Below, piece after piece: positions 24,456-32,281 of a stretch of 48,351 nucleotides of DNA. The number at the start of each line of letters is the position of its first letter. Position 1 is the stretch's first letter. The stretch is from Planctomycetota bacterium (GTDB lineage: Bacteria > Planctomycetota > SZUA-567), in contig JAIRTL010000063.1 in NCBI GenBank assembly GCA_031254915.1, forward strand, positions 1 through 48,351, in the 5' to 3' direction. Below the pieces are notes generated by a model. The model saw nothing but the letters and a program-made list of their open reading frames with translations, ran no database searches and had not been told where the DNA came from. The translations under genes were made by a program, and so were the position numbers.

Positions 24456-25790
24456 ATGTCTTGGTCGAGAAGCAGTTGGCGCGGGCTTCGCTCGCCGCAC
24501 ATCCCTGAATATCCCGATCCCGAGGCGCTCCGCGCCGTCGAGGACACGCTCAAAAACTATCCGCCGCTCGTGTTCGCCGGCGAAGTGCGGCAGCTCAAGG
24601 CGGAACTCGCCAGAGTGGCGGACGGCGACGGCTTCATCCTGCAGGCCGGCGACTGCGCGGAAACATTCGCCGATTTCAACACCTTCAACGTCAGGGACAC
24701 GTTCAGGCTGATGCTGCAGATGGCGTTGATCCTGACCTTCGTCGGCGAAAAGCCGGTCACCCGCATCGGCAGGGTCGCGGGTCAATTCGCCAAACCGAGG
24801 TCCAACGCCACCGAACCGTCAGCCGACGGGGATGACATTCTAACCTATCGCGGCGATATGATCAACGGCTTCGGCGCGACGGCCGCGTCAAGGGCGCCCG
24901 ACCCCGGGCGCATGGAACGCGCCTACTTTCAGTCGGCAGCGACCCTGAACCTTCTGCGGGCCTTCGCCGGCGGCGGCTACGCCGACATGCACACGGCCGG
25001 CAAGTGGCTGCTCGATTTCGTCGAAAACGGCCGGGCGCGAAAGAAATACGAGCTGCTGGCGAAAAAGATCCATAAAACCCTCAACGTCATGCGCGCCTAC
25101 GACGATGGTGGCCGCGAACCGGCCCGGCAGAGGATCGACTTCTATTCCTCCCACGAGGCGCTGTTCCTCCCCTACGAGGAGGCTCTCTGCCGCAACGACA
25201 GCCTCACCGGCGACCCGGTCGCCGCCTCGGCGCATTTCATCTGGATCGGGGAGCGCACACGCGACCCCAACGGCCCGCATGTCGAGTTCCTGCGCGGAGT
25301 CATCAATCCGATCGGGATCAAGTGCGGACCGGACGCCCAGCCGGGATCGCCGGAACGGCTTCTTGAAAAACTGAACCCGCTGAACGAGGGCGGCAGGATC
25401 ACGATTATCCTGCGCGCTGGCGCCGATCGGGCGGAGCGCGCCTTCTCACGGATCATCCGCGAACTCCAGGCGGCGGGGAGGAAGGTGGCGTGGTGCGTCG
25501 ATCCGATGCACGGCAACACGAGAACCGTCGACCGCGGAATCAAGACCCGGATGCTTTCCGACATTCTGCGCGAAAGCAAAACCTTCATTGACGTCTGCCG
25601 GGCGGAGAACGTTCATCCGGGCGGCTTCCATCTTGAAATGACCGGAAAGAACGTCACCGAGTGCGTCGGACGCGAAGTCGGCCGGGACGACCTGGCGAAA
25701 AACTACGATTCCTGCTGCGACCCCCGCCTCAATGCCTCGCAGGCGCTCGAATTCGCCTTCGAGACGGCCGGCCACCTGTCGCGCGGGTAA
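24456..25790 (+). CDS. 3-deoxy-D-arabino-heptulosonate 7-phosphate synthase, type II
   Basis: A 444-residue metal enzyme for the first shikimate step, condensing PEP with erythrose 4-phosphate. It belongs to the plant-like class II family: WRGLRSPHIPEYPD at the N-terminus, FILQAGDCAETFADF with the metal/PEP Cys, and TRIGRVAGQFAKPRS. Later come WIGERTRDPNGPHVEF, WCVDPMHGNT, and GGFHLEMTGKNVTEC. Class II enzymes differ in sequence from the E. coli AroF/G/H type. The ATG at 24456 follows ACGGAGAAAAC; an upstream ATG at 24423 lacks one. It has its own upstream region, separate from the aroC operon, and is followed by a strong hairpin. Confidence 0.94.
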   Translation: MSWSRSSWRGLRSPHIPEYPDPEALRAVEDTLKNYPPLVFAGEVRQLKAELARVADGDGFILQAGDCAETFADFNTFNVRDTFRLMLQMALILTFVGEKPVTRIGRVAGQFAKPRSNATEPSADGDDILTYRGDMINGFGATAASRAPDPGRMERAYFQSAATLNLLRAFAGGGYADMHTAGKWLLDFVENGRARKKYELLAKKIHKTLNVMRAYDDGGREPARQRIDFYSSHEALFLPYEEALCRNDSLTGDPVAASAHFIWIGERTRDPNGPHVEFLRGVINPIGIKCGPDAQPGSPERLLEKLNPLNEGGRITIILRAGADRAERAFSRIIRELQAAGRKVAWCVDPMHGNTRTVDRGIKTRMLSDILRESKTFIDVCRAENVHPGGFHLEMTGKNVTECVGREVGRDDLAKNYDSCCDPRLNASQALEFAFETAGHLSRG

Positions 25791-25791
25791 A

Positions 25792-25830
25792 GCGAAACGC
25801 CTCCGGGGTCTTGCCCCGGGGGCGCTTCGC
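25792..25830. terminator. bidirectional terminator-like hairpin between the DAHP synthase gene and rhaA
   Basis: GCGAAACGCCTCCGGGG (25792-25808) folds onto CCCCGGGGGCGCTTCGC (25814-25830) with one mismatch and one wobble pair; ATTTT follows on the plus strand. It lies between two convergent genes and can serve both. Confidence 0.7.
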
Positions 25831-25860
25831 GTAATTTTGAAGCAATCCGGACGATCATGG

Positions 25861-27126
25861 TCAATCGCGCTTCGATAGGACGTCCGTCTCGTATTTCTTG
25901 ACTTCCGCCAGCCAATCCTCGCCGACGGGAACGCCGGCTTTCAGGCAGAAGTAATCCCAGACCGCGCTCCAGGGCAGCGCCTTCGCCTCTTCCATAAGGG
26001 CGAGGCGGGTAGTGTAGTCGAAGGCGTTTTCCGCATCCTGGAGGCGCTTCGTCGGCTCGAGGAAGGCGATGAGGAACGCCTTTTGGATGCTCCGGAGACC
26101 GATCGTCCAGGCGGCGATGCGGTTGATGCTGGCGTCGAAGAAATCGAGGCCGACAAAGGTGCGGGGAAGGAAGTCGCCCCTGATCAGCTCGGTGACGAGC
26201 TGGACGAGATCGTCGGAGAGGTTGAGCACGTGGTCCGAGTCCCAACGGATGCCGCGACTGACATGGAGCATAAGCTTTTCATTGAACAGGAAGTACGAAG
26301 TCATCTTGTCGGCGAGCGTTTCCGTGGGGTGGAAGTGGCCGGTGTCGTAGGTCATGAGCTTTTTGCGCGACTGGGCGTAGCCGAGATAGAACTCGTGCGA
26401 GCCGGGGACGAAGCTTTCGGTGCCGATGCCGAACAGCTTCGGCTCGACGGCGTCCAGGAGATGGCGTTCGTCGAGTTTTTCCGCGAAGGTGGCGTCCAAA
26501 CCCTCGATAAGCCGCTGGCGGAAGACGAGCCGGTTGGCGGGAACGTCCTTGAGGCCGTCCTGCACCCAGAGGTTGCAGACGCAGGGTGATCCCTGGTTTT
26601 TCCCCAACGCCTCGGAGACGCGGCGCACCGCCTTGCCGTGGTCGATCCAGAATTGGCGGATGGCGGCGTCGGGATGCGTGAGGGTCAGGCCGTCGTTCGC
26701 CTTGGGGTGGTCGAAATAGGTCTGGTTCATGTCCATGTAGACGTCTTTTTCGCGCGACCAGTCCATCCAGGACTTGAAGTGCTCCGGCTCGAGCTTGTCG
26801 CGGTCAATCTTGGTCGGCCAGTCGAGATAGATGGCGTGCAACGCCAGGCGGTGGCGGCCGCCGACAAGCGAAAGGACCTTTTCGACGTCGGCGCGGAATT
26901 CGCCGATATTGCGGGCGCGTCCGGGATAATTGCCGGTGACGGTGTTCCCGGACACGACATCCGCATCACGGACCTCGAAGCCCTTGATGTCGTCCCCCTG
27001 CCAGCAGTGCAGGCTGACGCGGATCTTTTCAAGCGCAGCGACAGCCTTGTCCGCGTCGACGCCGGCGTCGGTGCAAATCTCCTTGGCGACGGCGTACGCT
27101 TTTTCAACCCGTTCCGACTTGCTCAT
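25861..27126 (-). CDS. rhaA: L-rhamnose isomerase
   Basis: A 421-residue metal-dependent TIM-barrel enzyme that turns L-rhamnose into L-rhamnulose, the first step of rhamnose use. Family signatures include VSLHCWQGDDIKGFE, SGNTVTGNYPGRARN, HAIYLDWPTKIDRD, LMTYDTGHFHPTETLADK and HVSRGIRWDSDHVL, which contain the metal-binding His and Asp residues. Length matches the family. AGAGGAGAG precedes the ATG at 27126. No rhaB, rhaD or regulator is adjacent; the rest of the pathway must be elsewhere. It suggests a plant- or polysaccharide-derived sugar diet. Confidence 0.96.
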   Translation of the reverse strand: MSKSERVEKAYAVAKEICTDAGVDADKAVAALEKIRVSLHCWQGDDIKGFEVRDADVVSGNTVTGNYPGRARNIGEFRADVEKVLSLVGGRHRLALHAIYLDWPTKIDRDKLEPEHFKSWMDWSREKDVYMDMNQTYFDHPKANDGLTLTHPDAAIRQFWIDHGKAVRRVSEALGKNQGSPCVCNLWVQDGLKDVPANRLVFRQRLIEGLDATFAEKLDERHLLDAVEPKLFGIGTESFVPGSHEFYLGYAQSRKKLMTYDTGHFHPTETLADKMTSYFLFNEKLMLHVSRGIRWDSDHVLNLSDDLVQLVTELIRGDFLPRTFVGLDFFDASINRIAAWTIGLRSIQKAFLIAFLEPTKRLQDAENAFDYTTRLALMEEAKALPWSAVWDYFCLKAGVPVGEDWLAEVKKYETDVLSKRD

Positions 27127-27287
27127 CTCTGACTCTCCTCTCGAAGAACGCGACCGTATGGAAAATGGGCGTATGGGTATGCGCCGCTCACGATTCCTCT
27201 TATGCCGCAAGCGCCGAATTTCGTCAAGCGCGATTCGCCGTGGGCGCCGGCGACGCCTGGCGGGAGGCGCCCCTGGCGGGCGCTCCA

Positions 27288-27584
27288 CTATTCGCCGTCG
27301 ACCACGGGCATGACCGGCCTGGACCCGACCTCGCTGCACCGGTTTTTGGGATGAATGGTGCTTCCGGCCGCGCTACGGCATTTCCGAGTCTCGTGGACAT
27401 AGGTGCCGCCGCTGAATACCCTGAGCGTTCCCTGGTCGAGGACGACTTCGGACGAAATGACCGCCGAGCGGCTGATGTCGAGAACGGCTCTGGCCTTCCA
27501 CGCGTCCGAGTCCTCCCCGGTGAAAACCGGGAGGACAAGCGGCGCGAACAGCATAACAAGGAATCCGCCGCCCTTTCGGAACAC
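27288..27584 (-). CDS. small exported protein downstream of the TolC-like gene
   Basis: A 98-residue protein starting at a GTG (27584) with AAGGAG eight bases ahead. The N-terminus VFRKGGGFLVMLFAPLVLPVF is a signal peptide or membrane anchor. The rest contains ISRSAVISSEVVLDQG and two cysteines (RKCRS, NRCSE). I know no family for it. It begins 16 bases after the stop of the TolC-like gene and is presumably cotranscribed, which points to a role in the same envelope system. Existence is supported by the ribosome site, signal and spacing. Confidence 0.5.
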   Translation of the reverse strand: MFRKGGGFLVMLFAPLVLPVFTGEDSDAWKARAVLDISRSAVISSEVVLDQGTLRVFSGGTYVHETRKCRSAAGSTIHPKNRCSEVGSRPVMPVVDGE

Positions 27585-27600
27585 GCACGCCACTCCTTCG

Positions 27601-29982
27601 TCAACGCCGCCTGTACAGCTTCCGCCCGAGTATACCGGTGCGGGTCCCCGACGCGTCCCCGAGAACGGGCTGCGCCTCTTTCTCGGCGCGGAAAGCCGCG
27701 GCCGCATCATCCTCGATCTTGTTCGCCGGTTCTGCGGCATCGCGGACCCCGATTGTCGGGGCTTCCCTCTTCCCATCCGTCGGCGCCGAGCGAAGCGCGC
27801 TTTCAATCGAAGCCTTATATGACAGGATTTCCGCTGGTCCAAGCATGGAATAAATGTCGTCGGAGAAGGCGTCGTACTCACGGGCCATGGACTCCGGCCT
27901 GACTTTCATGTCGGGGATCGACACCGTGTTGATTTCGCGCTTTTCGGGATCGACCCCGGGCGCCATGGTCATGATCCCTTCGCCGGTCTCGCCTCGCATG
28001 TCCCCCTCCGTCGGCAGAACGACCTCGGCGCGGGGGATTTCGTCGGCACGCGGCACCGGGAGCACGACCTCGCGCGACCAGGGGGATCCGGGGTTCTCCC
28101 CCGACCCCCTTTTCATAGCCGCGCCGTATCCATAAACGCCGGAGAGCAGCACCGGCGTCAAGTCGTCCTCGGAAGCGTCTTCGATTGCTCCGCCGTCTGC
28201 CGCGCCGGATTGCCATGGCGAATCCTGTTGTCCCGTAAGGAGTGCGTAATCATCGCTCGCGGATCGCTCCCAGGCGGAAAATTCCTCAAGGCTGGCGAGT
28301 TCCGGCAGCGGGCCGATTTCGCCTTCGCGGAGTTCGTCGAACGCGGCAACGGTTGCTTCATCGGCGCTTCCCGCATCCGCGAGCCGAGCACCCCCGGGAC
28401 CGGCGTCCGGCACGCCCCCGGGAGCGGCCGGAATATCCGTCTCAGCCCCGGCGACATGCAGACATTCCTCCTGAACGATCTCCTCCGTCAGGACGGCGGG
28501 CGCGAGACCGTTTTTGAATATGTCACCGGTGCTTCCCGGTTCGATATGGGGGTCGATGCCAAGCGCGGAGACAAGGCGAGCGACAGCGGCCATGTACTCA
28601 GCGCGAACAAGGCAGCGGTTGGCGTAATCCGAAATGTGGCGAAGACGTTCGTCAAGCGCGTCCGCCCCGTACGACTTGCCGCTGGCCATCGCCTCTTCGA
28701 GACCGCGCAGAATGGCGCGGCGGTTCGACTCGATATCGTCCAGCAACTCCATCCGCTCGGCGATTTCGTTAAGCTCGACCAGCGCGAGATTGACCTGCAC
28801 GAGAACCGACGCCGCCGTCAGTTTGCGCCGGAGATCGACGAGTTCCGCCCGCTGCCTGGCGTTTTTGACGTCGGAGAATTTCGCCGGCAGCCGCAGAAGA
28901 TCCCAGGACAGCCTGACGCCCGCTTCCATCCAGGTGTGATAGACGAGGAATTTGCCGGCGTCATGGGCGAAGTCGGCGGTGAGATTTACGGCGGGCGCGA
29001 TCTGCAACAAGGCCGCCTTGGCCTCAAGTGCGCTGATCCGTTCGTCGCTGTCGGCCTTGAACATTTCAGGACGCGCAGCGAGGGCGCGCTCGTACAGGGC
29101 GGGCACATCGCCAGGCGCGGGGATCGGCGGCAATTCGGCGGACCAGTCGCGATTCTCGATTGCGCATATCGATTGGCCGCGAGGCGCGCCCATGGCGCGC
29201 GCCAGCGAGGTGAGCGCGTCCTCGCGCTCGCGCGCCAGATTGCGCAACACATTGAGGCCGGAGAGGAGCGGCAGCGAGCGGCAGGCGCGTTCCGTCTCCG
29301 AAAGATTCCGCTTGGACGCCTCGTCCTCGAAAACGGCGAGCTGAACCCGAACCGCCTCCTCGATGGACGCACGCTCGCGCATGATCTCCCCGGCGGCGAG
29401 CAGCCGGTAATAGGCGATGGTGACGTCCATGGCGATCCGCTGGCGCAGGCGACGGAGGGTTTGGCCCGAAATGCATTCGCGCTCGGCCGCCCGCCTAGCG
29501 CGGAGATTGCTCAACCCGAAATCGAGAATCGACCAGACCATGGTGAGGTCGGTGGGGTAGCCAACTTTCTCCGAGGAGAAGGATGGTTCGAGGTAGCGAG
29601 TGCCGTCTCTGAGACGTTCGGAGGTGCTGGCGTCGTATTTGTTCCTGACGCGGACGCCGAGATTGGCCTGGAGTGAAGGCAGCATTCGTAACGCGGCGCC
29701 TGTCTTCGCATCGGCGACGATGGCGTACTCGAATTCGGCGGCGCGAATCGAAAGGTTGTGGCAGAGGGCGTAGTCGATAGCCGCTTCGAGAGTCAGGCCT
29801 CCGACCGGAGCCTCGGCGGAATCCATGACAACGTCGATTTCCGTGTCGATCCTTCCTATGCGATCCGCCTCGGCGTCGGCCGGGGGGGCGAGAAAACAGC
29901 CGGCGCACATCCAAAGCGACAGCGCCGTCGCCGTCAGGGCGCACAAGCGCGCCGTCCGCAACACAATTCGCATTCTCTTCAT
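27601..29982 (-). CDS. TolC-family outer-membrane efflux lipoprotein with long C-terminal extension
   Basis: A 793-residue protein. A lipoprotein-like signal (residues 1-29, LSLWMCAGC) is followed by a TolC/OEP-type domain to about residue 480. That domain has GLTLEAAIDYALCHNLSIR at its start, long amphipathic helices, a second repeat beginning near GDVPALYERALAARPEM, and SWDLLRLPAKFSDVKNARQ. Such proteins form trimeric outer-membrane ducts for efflux pumps or type I secretion. The last 310 residues are acidic, low in predicted structure and unlike the family. No pump or adaptor gene is beside it. The ATG at 29982 is chosen at the signal peptide; one at 29997 is also possible. Confidence 0.78.
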   Translation of the reverse strand: MKRMRIVLRTARLCALTATALSLWMCAGCFLAPPADAEADRIGRIDTEIDVVMDSAEAPVGGLTLEAAIDYALCHNLSIRAAEFEYAIVADAKTGAALRMLPSLQANLGVRVRNKYDASTSERLRDGTRYLEPSFSSEKVGYPTDLTMVWSILDFGLSNLRARRAAERECISGQTLRRLRQRIAMDVTIAYYRLLAAGEIMRERASIEEAVRVQLAVFEDEASKRNLSETERACRSLPLLSGLNVLRNLAREREDALTSLARAMGAPRGQSICAIENRDWSAELPPIPAPGDVPALYERALAARPEMFKADSDERISALEAKAALLQIAPAVNLTADFAHDAGKFLVYHTWMEAGVRLSWDLLRLPAKFSDVKNARQRAELVDLRRKLTAASVLVQVNLALVELNEIAERMELLDDIESNRRAILRGLEEAMASGKSYGADALDERLRHISDYANRCLVRAEYMAAVARLVSALGIDPHIEPGSTGDIFKNGLAPAVLTEEIVQEECLHVAGAETDIPAAPGGVPDAGPGGARLADAGSADEATVAAFDELREGEIGPLPELASLEEFSAWERSASDDYALLTGQQDSPWQSGAADGGAIEDASEDDLTPVLLSGVYGYGAAMKRGSGENPGSPWSREVVLPVPRADEIPRAEVVLPTEGDMRGETGEGIMTMAPGVDPEKREINTVSIPDMKVRPESMAREYDAFSDDIYSMLGPAEILSYKASIESALRSAPTDGKREAPTIGVRDAAEPANKIEDDAAAAFRAEKEAQPVLGDASGTRTGILGRKLYRRR

Positions 29983-30162
29983 GGCCGGAATCCGCATCGA
30001 AAAGACAGTCGGCAATAGCCCCCCATCGAAGCCGACGGGGCGGGCCGGGGATTCCCCTTCCGTAAATTGCCGGCTGGTACGGATCCCTTTCAAAAAAACA
30101 CCCTGTCCCCCCGGGACTACTTGCCTCTTTCCAAAGCGCCGAGGGTGCGGATGTCGTAATAA
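29983..30162. other. 180-bp gap upstream of the TolC-like gene
   Basis: No gene seen. It should contain the promoter of the TolC-like gene, but no convincing -35/-10 or -24/-12 pair was found. The left part is GC-rich; a T7 run on the minus strand lies near 30095. Confidence 0.35.
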
Positions 30163-30408
30163 ATGCCGTCGCGGCGTTCGGCGATAGAGCCGATAATCGG
30201 GCATATGAAGAACGACGGCCGTTTTGGACGAAATTACCTTCGGGGCATTGAAGGCGACCGGACCAACGCGATATTGTGCGCGGTTGGTCAGAACCTGAGG
30301 TTGCCGCTCAGGTCCATTGGCGGCTTTTTTCGTCGCTTCGTGGAAAATCGTCATTTTTGCCGCAGTATCTCCGCATTTTCCCGCTTTTCCCCCACCCGGG
30401 CGGCTTGA
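30163..30408 (+). pseudogene. remnant of an IS5-family transposase (C-terminal end)
   Basis: The reading frame opens with SRRSAIEPIIGHMKNDGR, then GRNYLRGIEGDRTNAIL and GQNLRLPLRS. The R-R-S-A-I-E-P-x-I-G-H motif holds the last catalytic Glu of IS5-type DDE transposases and is followed by their usual C-terminus. The first two thirds of the gene, with both catalytic Asp residues, are missing, so it is inactive. It is a separate piece from the N-terminal fragment at 6288 and need not belong to the same element. Confidence 0.8.
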
Positions 30409-30431
30409 CCAGCCGCCCGCCGGGCTGGTCA
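30406..30431. repeat. 9-bp inverted repeat beside the transposase remnant
   Basis: TGACCAGCC (30406-30414) pairs with GGCTGGTCA (30423-30431) around eight bases. It follows the transposase end and may be an insertion-sequence terminal structure; a T-run (30447-30453) is rather far for a terminator. Confidence 0.4.
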
Positions 30432-30612
30432 GTTGACGCATTTCCCTTTTTTCAGGGACGACCATATGGAGGTTGCCTGTCCTTTGCCCAACAATATCTG
30501 GCGCGAGATCGGATAAAAAATCGAGAATTAATTGATCCTGCCGGCGAGAGTGACGGGAGAGGGAAAAGAAACTATACAAATAAGGCGAAACCAATAACAT
30601 TGGGGTAATGCT

Positions 30613-30737
30613 ATACTGTTCGCGGTTCGAAGTCGTGATTCCCCCGGCTATGCGCGGCCATCGAATGACCCGGGGAAGCGAATGCGGAACGGGGCAACCC
30701 CCATCCGCCATTTACGCAATTTCTGGCCGCGCCTCGC
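30613..30737 (-). repeat. structured intergenic repeat, copy B
   Basis: Second copy, in reverse orientation to copy A. On the minus strand it runs from GGCCAGAAATTG to GAACAGTAT with about 80 percent identity by eye. The outer stem reads TTCCCC with GGGGAA (30639-30644 and 30672-30677), a compensated U-A to C-G change relative to copy A. The inner stem GGTCAT with ATGGCC keeps pairing through a G-U. The 180 bp to its left (30432-30612) hold no gene. Confidence 0.75.
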
Positions 30738-30757
30738 ATAAGCCCGGCATAAAGGGT

Positions 30758-30794
30758 GGATGACGTCAATGTTGCGGGATGACATCGGCGTTGC
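30758..30794 (+). repeat. 19-bp tandem direct repeat upstream of the GAF/PP2C-like gene
   Basis: GGATGACGTCAATGTTGC (30758-30775) is followed, after one base, by GGATGACATCGGCGTTGC (30777-30794). Fourteen of 18 positions agree. Two copies in phase on a period of 19, about 85 bp before the start codon, would suit a regulator binding site; function is unknown. Confidence 0.4.
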
Positions 30795-30875
30795 TCCGGT
30801 TAGCCCGCCGGGACGCGCGCCGGAGCGGTTATCCTGACCGAATCGCGGTCGGCCCCGCCAGGGGCAAGGAGAAAC

Positions 30876-32042
30876 ATGACTGAGTCAGGACACGAGCACG
30901 ACTTGATCTCGTCTGCTCTTGCCACCATAGAAAACTCGGAAATCTTTAGCCCGGGCATTTTCGACAACACTCGGCAACTCCTCGCCAACGGCGGTTTCGC
31001 TTCCGCCGGCATTTACCTCGTCGACGACTATCCCGACACCATGCGCCTTGTGACCCGTTTCGGCCACGAATCGCGGACCTTCCCCGAGCAGGTGCCGATA
31101 GTCGATCCGAACCGCCTCGCCCCCGAATTGCTCGATTGTATCGGCCCGCGTCCCGGCCTATCCACCCATCCGCTGTTCACCCACGGCCGCTACCTCGGGG
31201 CAGTGGCGGTCATCGGACCGGAACCGGGGAAATCGTTCCTGTCCATCATCAAGGTGATGTCGGTCCTCGCCTACATCGAAATCGTCAGGGCGAACACCCA
31301 GCGCGAGCGCATGGAAAAGGAGGTTTATTTCGCCCAGTCCCTCACCAACCGCCTTCTCATGCGCCCGGTGCCGCAATCGAAGCACTTTCGCGCCGGGTAC
31401 GAATTGTGGCGTTCGCTGGAGGTCGGCGGCGACTTCTTCGACTTTGTTCCCGTCAAGGACGGCAGAATGTACGCATTCATCGGAAGGTGCAGCGGCCAGG
31501 GCGTCAAAACCGTTTTCGAAATGGTGGAAATCATGCACCATATCGACCGCTGCTTCGTGGGGATGGAATCGATGACCGAGATCGCCCATCAGGTGAACGA
31601 GCACTTGGTGCAGATCAAAAAACGCTCGCACCTCGCCAGTCTCTGCCTTCTTGAATTCAATCCTCTGAGCCGATCGATGCGGCTCGTCAAAGCGGGCAAT
31701 TTCGCCATGACGATCATCCGTCCCGATTCCTACCGGATGATCTCCGACACTTCCGGACCGATCCTCGGCATGGTCAAGGATCTGGAAATGGAGGAAGAAA
31801 TTTTCGAATTCAAGCCTGGATGGGCGCTGTTTTGCGCAACCGAGGGTATCACGACCATCAGGGACAGCCTCGACCAATCGTTGCCGGCGTCCGTGGTCGC
31901 GAAAACGGTCGAAAACACCATGCGCGAGCGCCCCGTGAAGGCGCTGATCAACGAAGCTTTCGAACGCATCAGACTGATGTGCGACAATTCCCCGGTCCAT
32001 GACGCCTTCGCCGCGATTTCCGTCGAGTTCCTCGACGAATGA
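30876..32042 (+). CDS. GAF domain plus degenerate SpoIIE/PP2C-like phosphatase
   Basis: A 388-residue cytosolic protein. Residues 20-140 look like a GAF sensor domain. A short coiled linker (RANTQRERMEKEV) leads to a RsbU/SpoIIE-type PP2C domain from about 165. It keeps GGDFFDF, but the core DVSGxG motif reads GRCSGQG, the TDG motif reads TEG, and the final DD-x-T motif reads HDAF. Several metal-binding Asp residues are therefore missing and catalysis is doubtful. Intact relatives dephosphorylate anti-sigma-factor antagonists. The ATG at 30876 has AAGGAG before it; a hairpin terminator follows the gene. No partner anti-sigma or STAS gene is nearby. Confidence 0.75.
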   Translation: MTESGHEHDLISSALATIENSEIFSPGIFDNTRQLLANGGFASAGIYLVDDYPDTMRLVTRFGHESRTFPEQVPIVDPNRLAPELLDCIGPRPGLSTHPLFTHGRYLGAVAVIGPEPGKSFLSIIKVMSVLAYIEIVRANTQRERMEKEVYFAQSLTNRLLMRPVPQSKHFRAGYELWRSLEVGGDFFDFVPVKDGRMYAFIGRCSGQGVKTVFEMVEIMHHIDRCFVGMESMTEIAHQVNEHLVQIKKRSHLASLCLLEFNPLSRSMRLVKAGNFAMTIIRPDSYRMISDTSGPILGMVKDLEMEEEIFEFKPGWALFCATEGITTIRDSLDQSLPASVVAKTVENTMRERPVKALINEAFERIRLMCDNSPVHDAFAAISVEFLDE

Positions 32043-32142
32043 ACCCCCTCCCCCGGTTCGAAATTTGCGGGAAAATCCGCGTCGAAGCCGTTCCTCCTCT
32101 TGAGTTTTTCCCGTTTCCGGATAATCTTTATTCCGTGTCGTG

Positions 32143-32174
32143 CGTCCCCGGGCAACCGCCGGGGGACGTTTATT
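32143..32174 (+). terminator. terminator after the GAF/PP2C-like gene
   Basis: CGTCCCCGG (32143-32151) pairs with CCGGGGGACG (32159-32168) with one bulge, followed by TTTATT. It lies 100 bp after the stop codon and ahead of the alcohol dehydrogenase gene. Confidence 0.65.
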
Positions 32175-32281
32175 GGGTATTTCGGCTTTTATTCGTTTCG
32201 CGTCCAATGGGCGGTTTTTTCCAGGCTCAGGCGAATTGGAACGCGCTTTTTCTACAATCGCGATTTGAGGAGACGGCAGGA

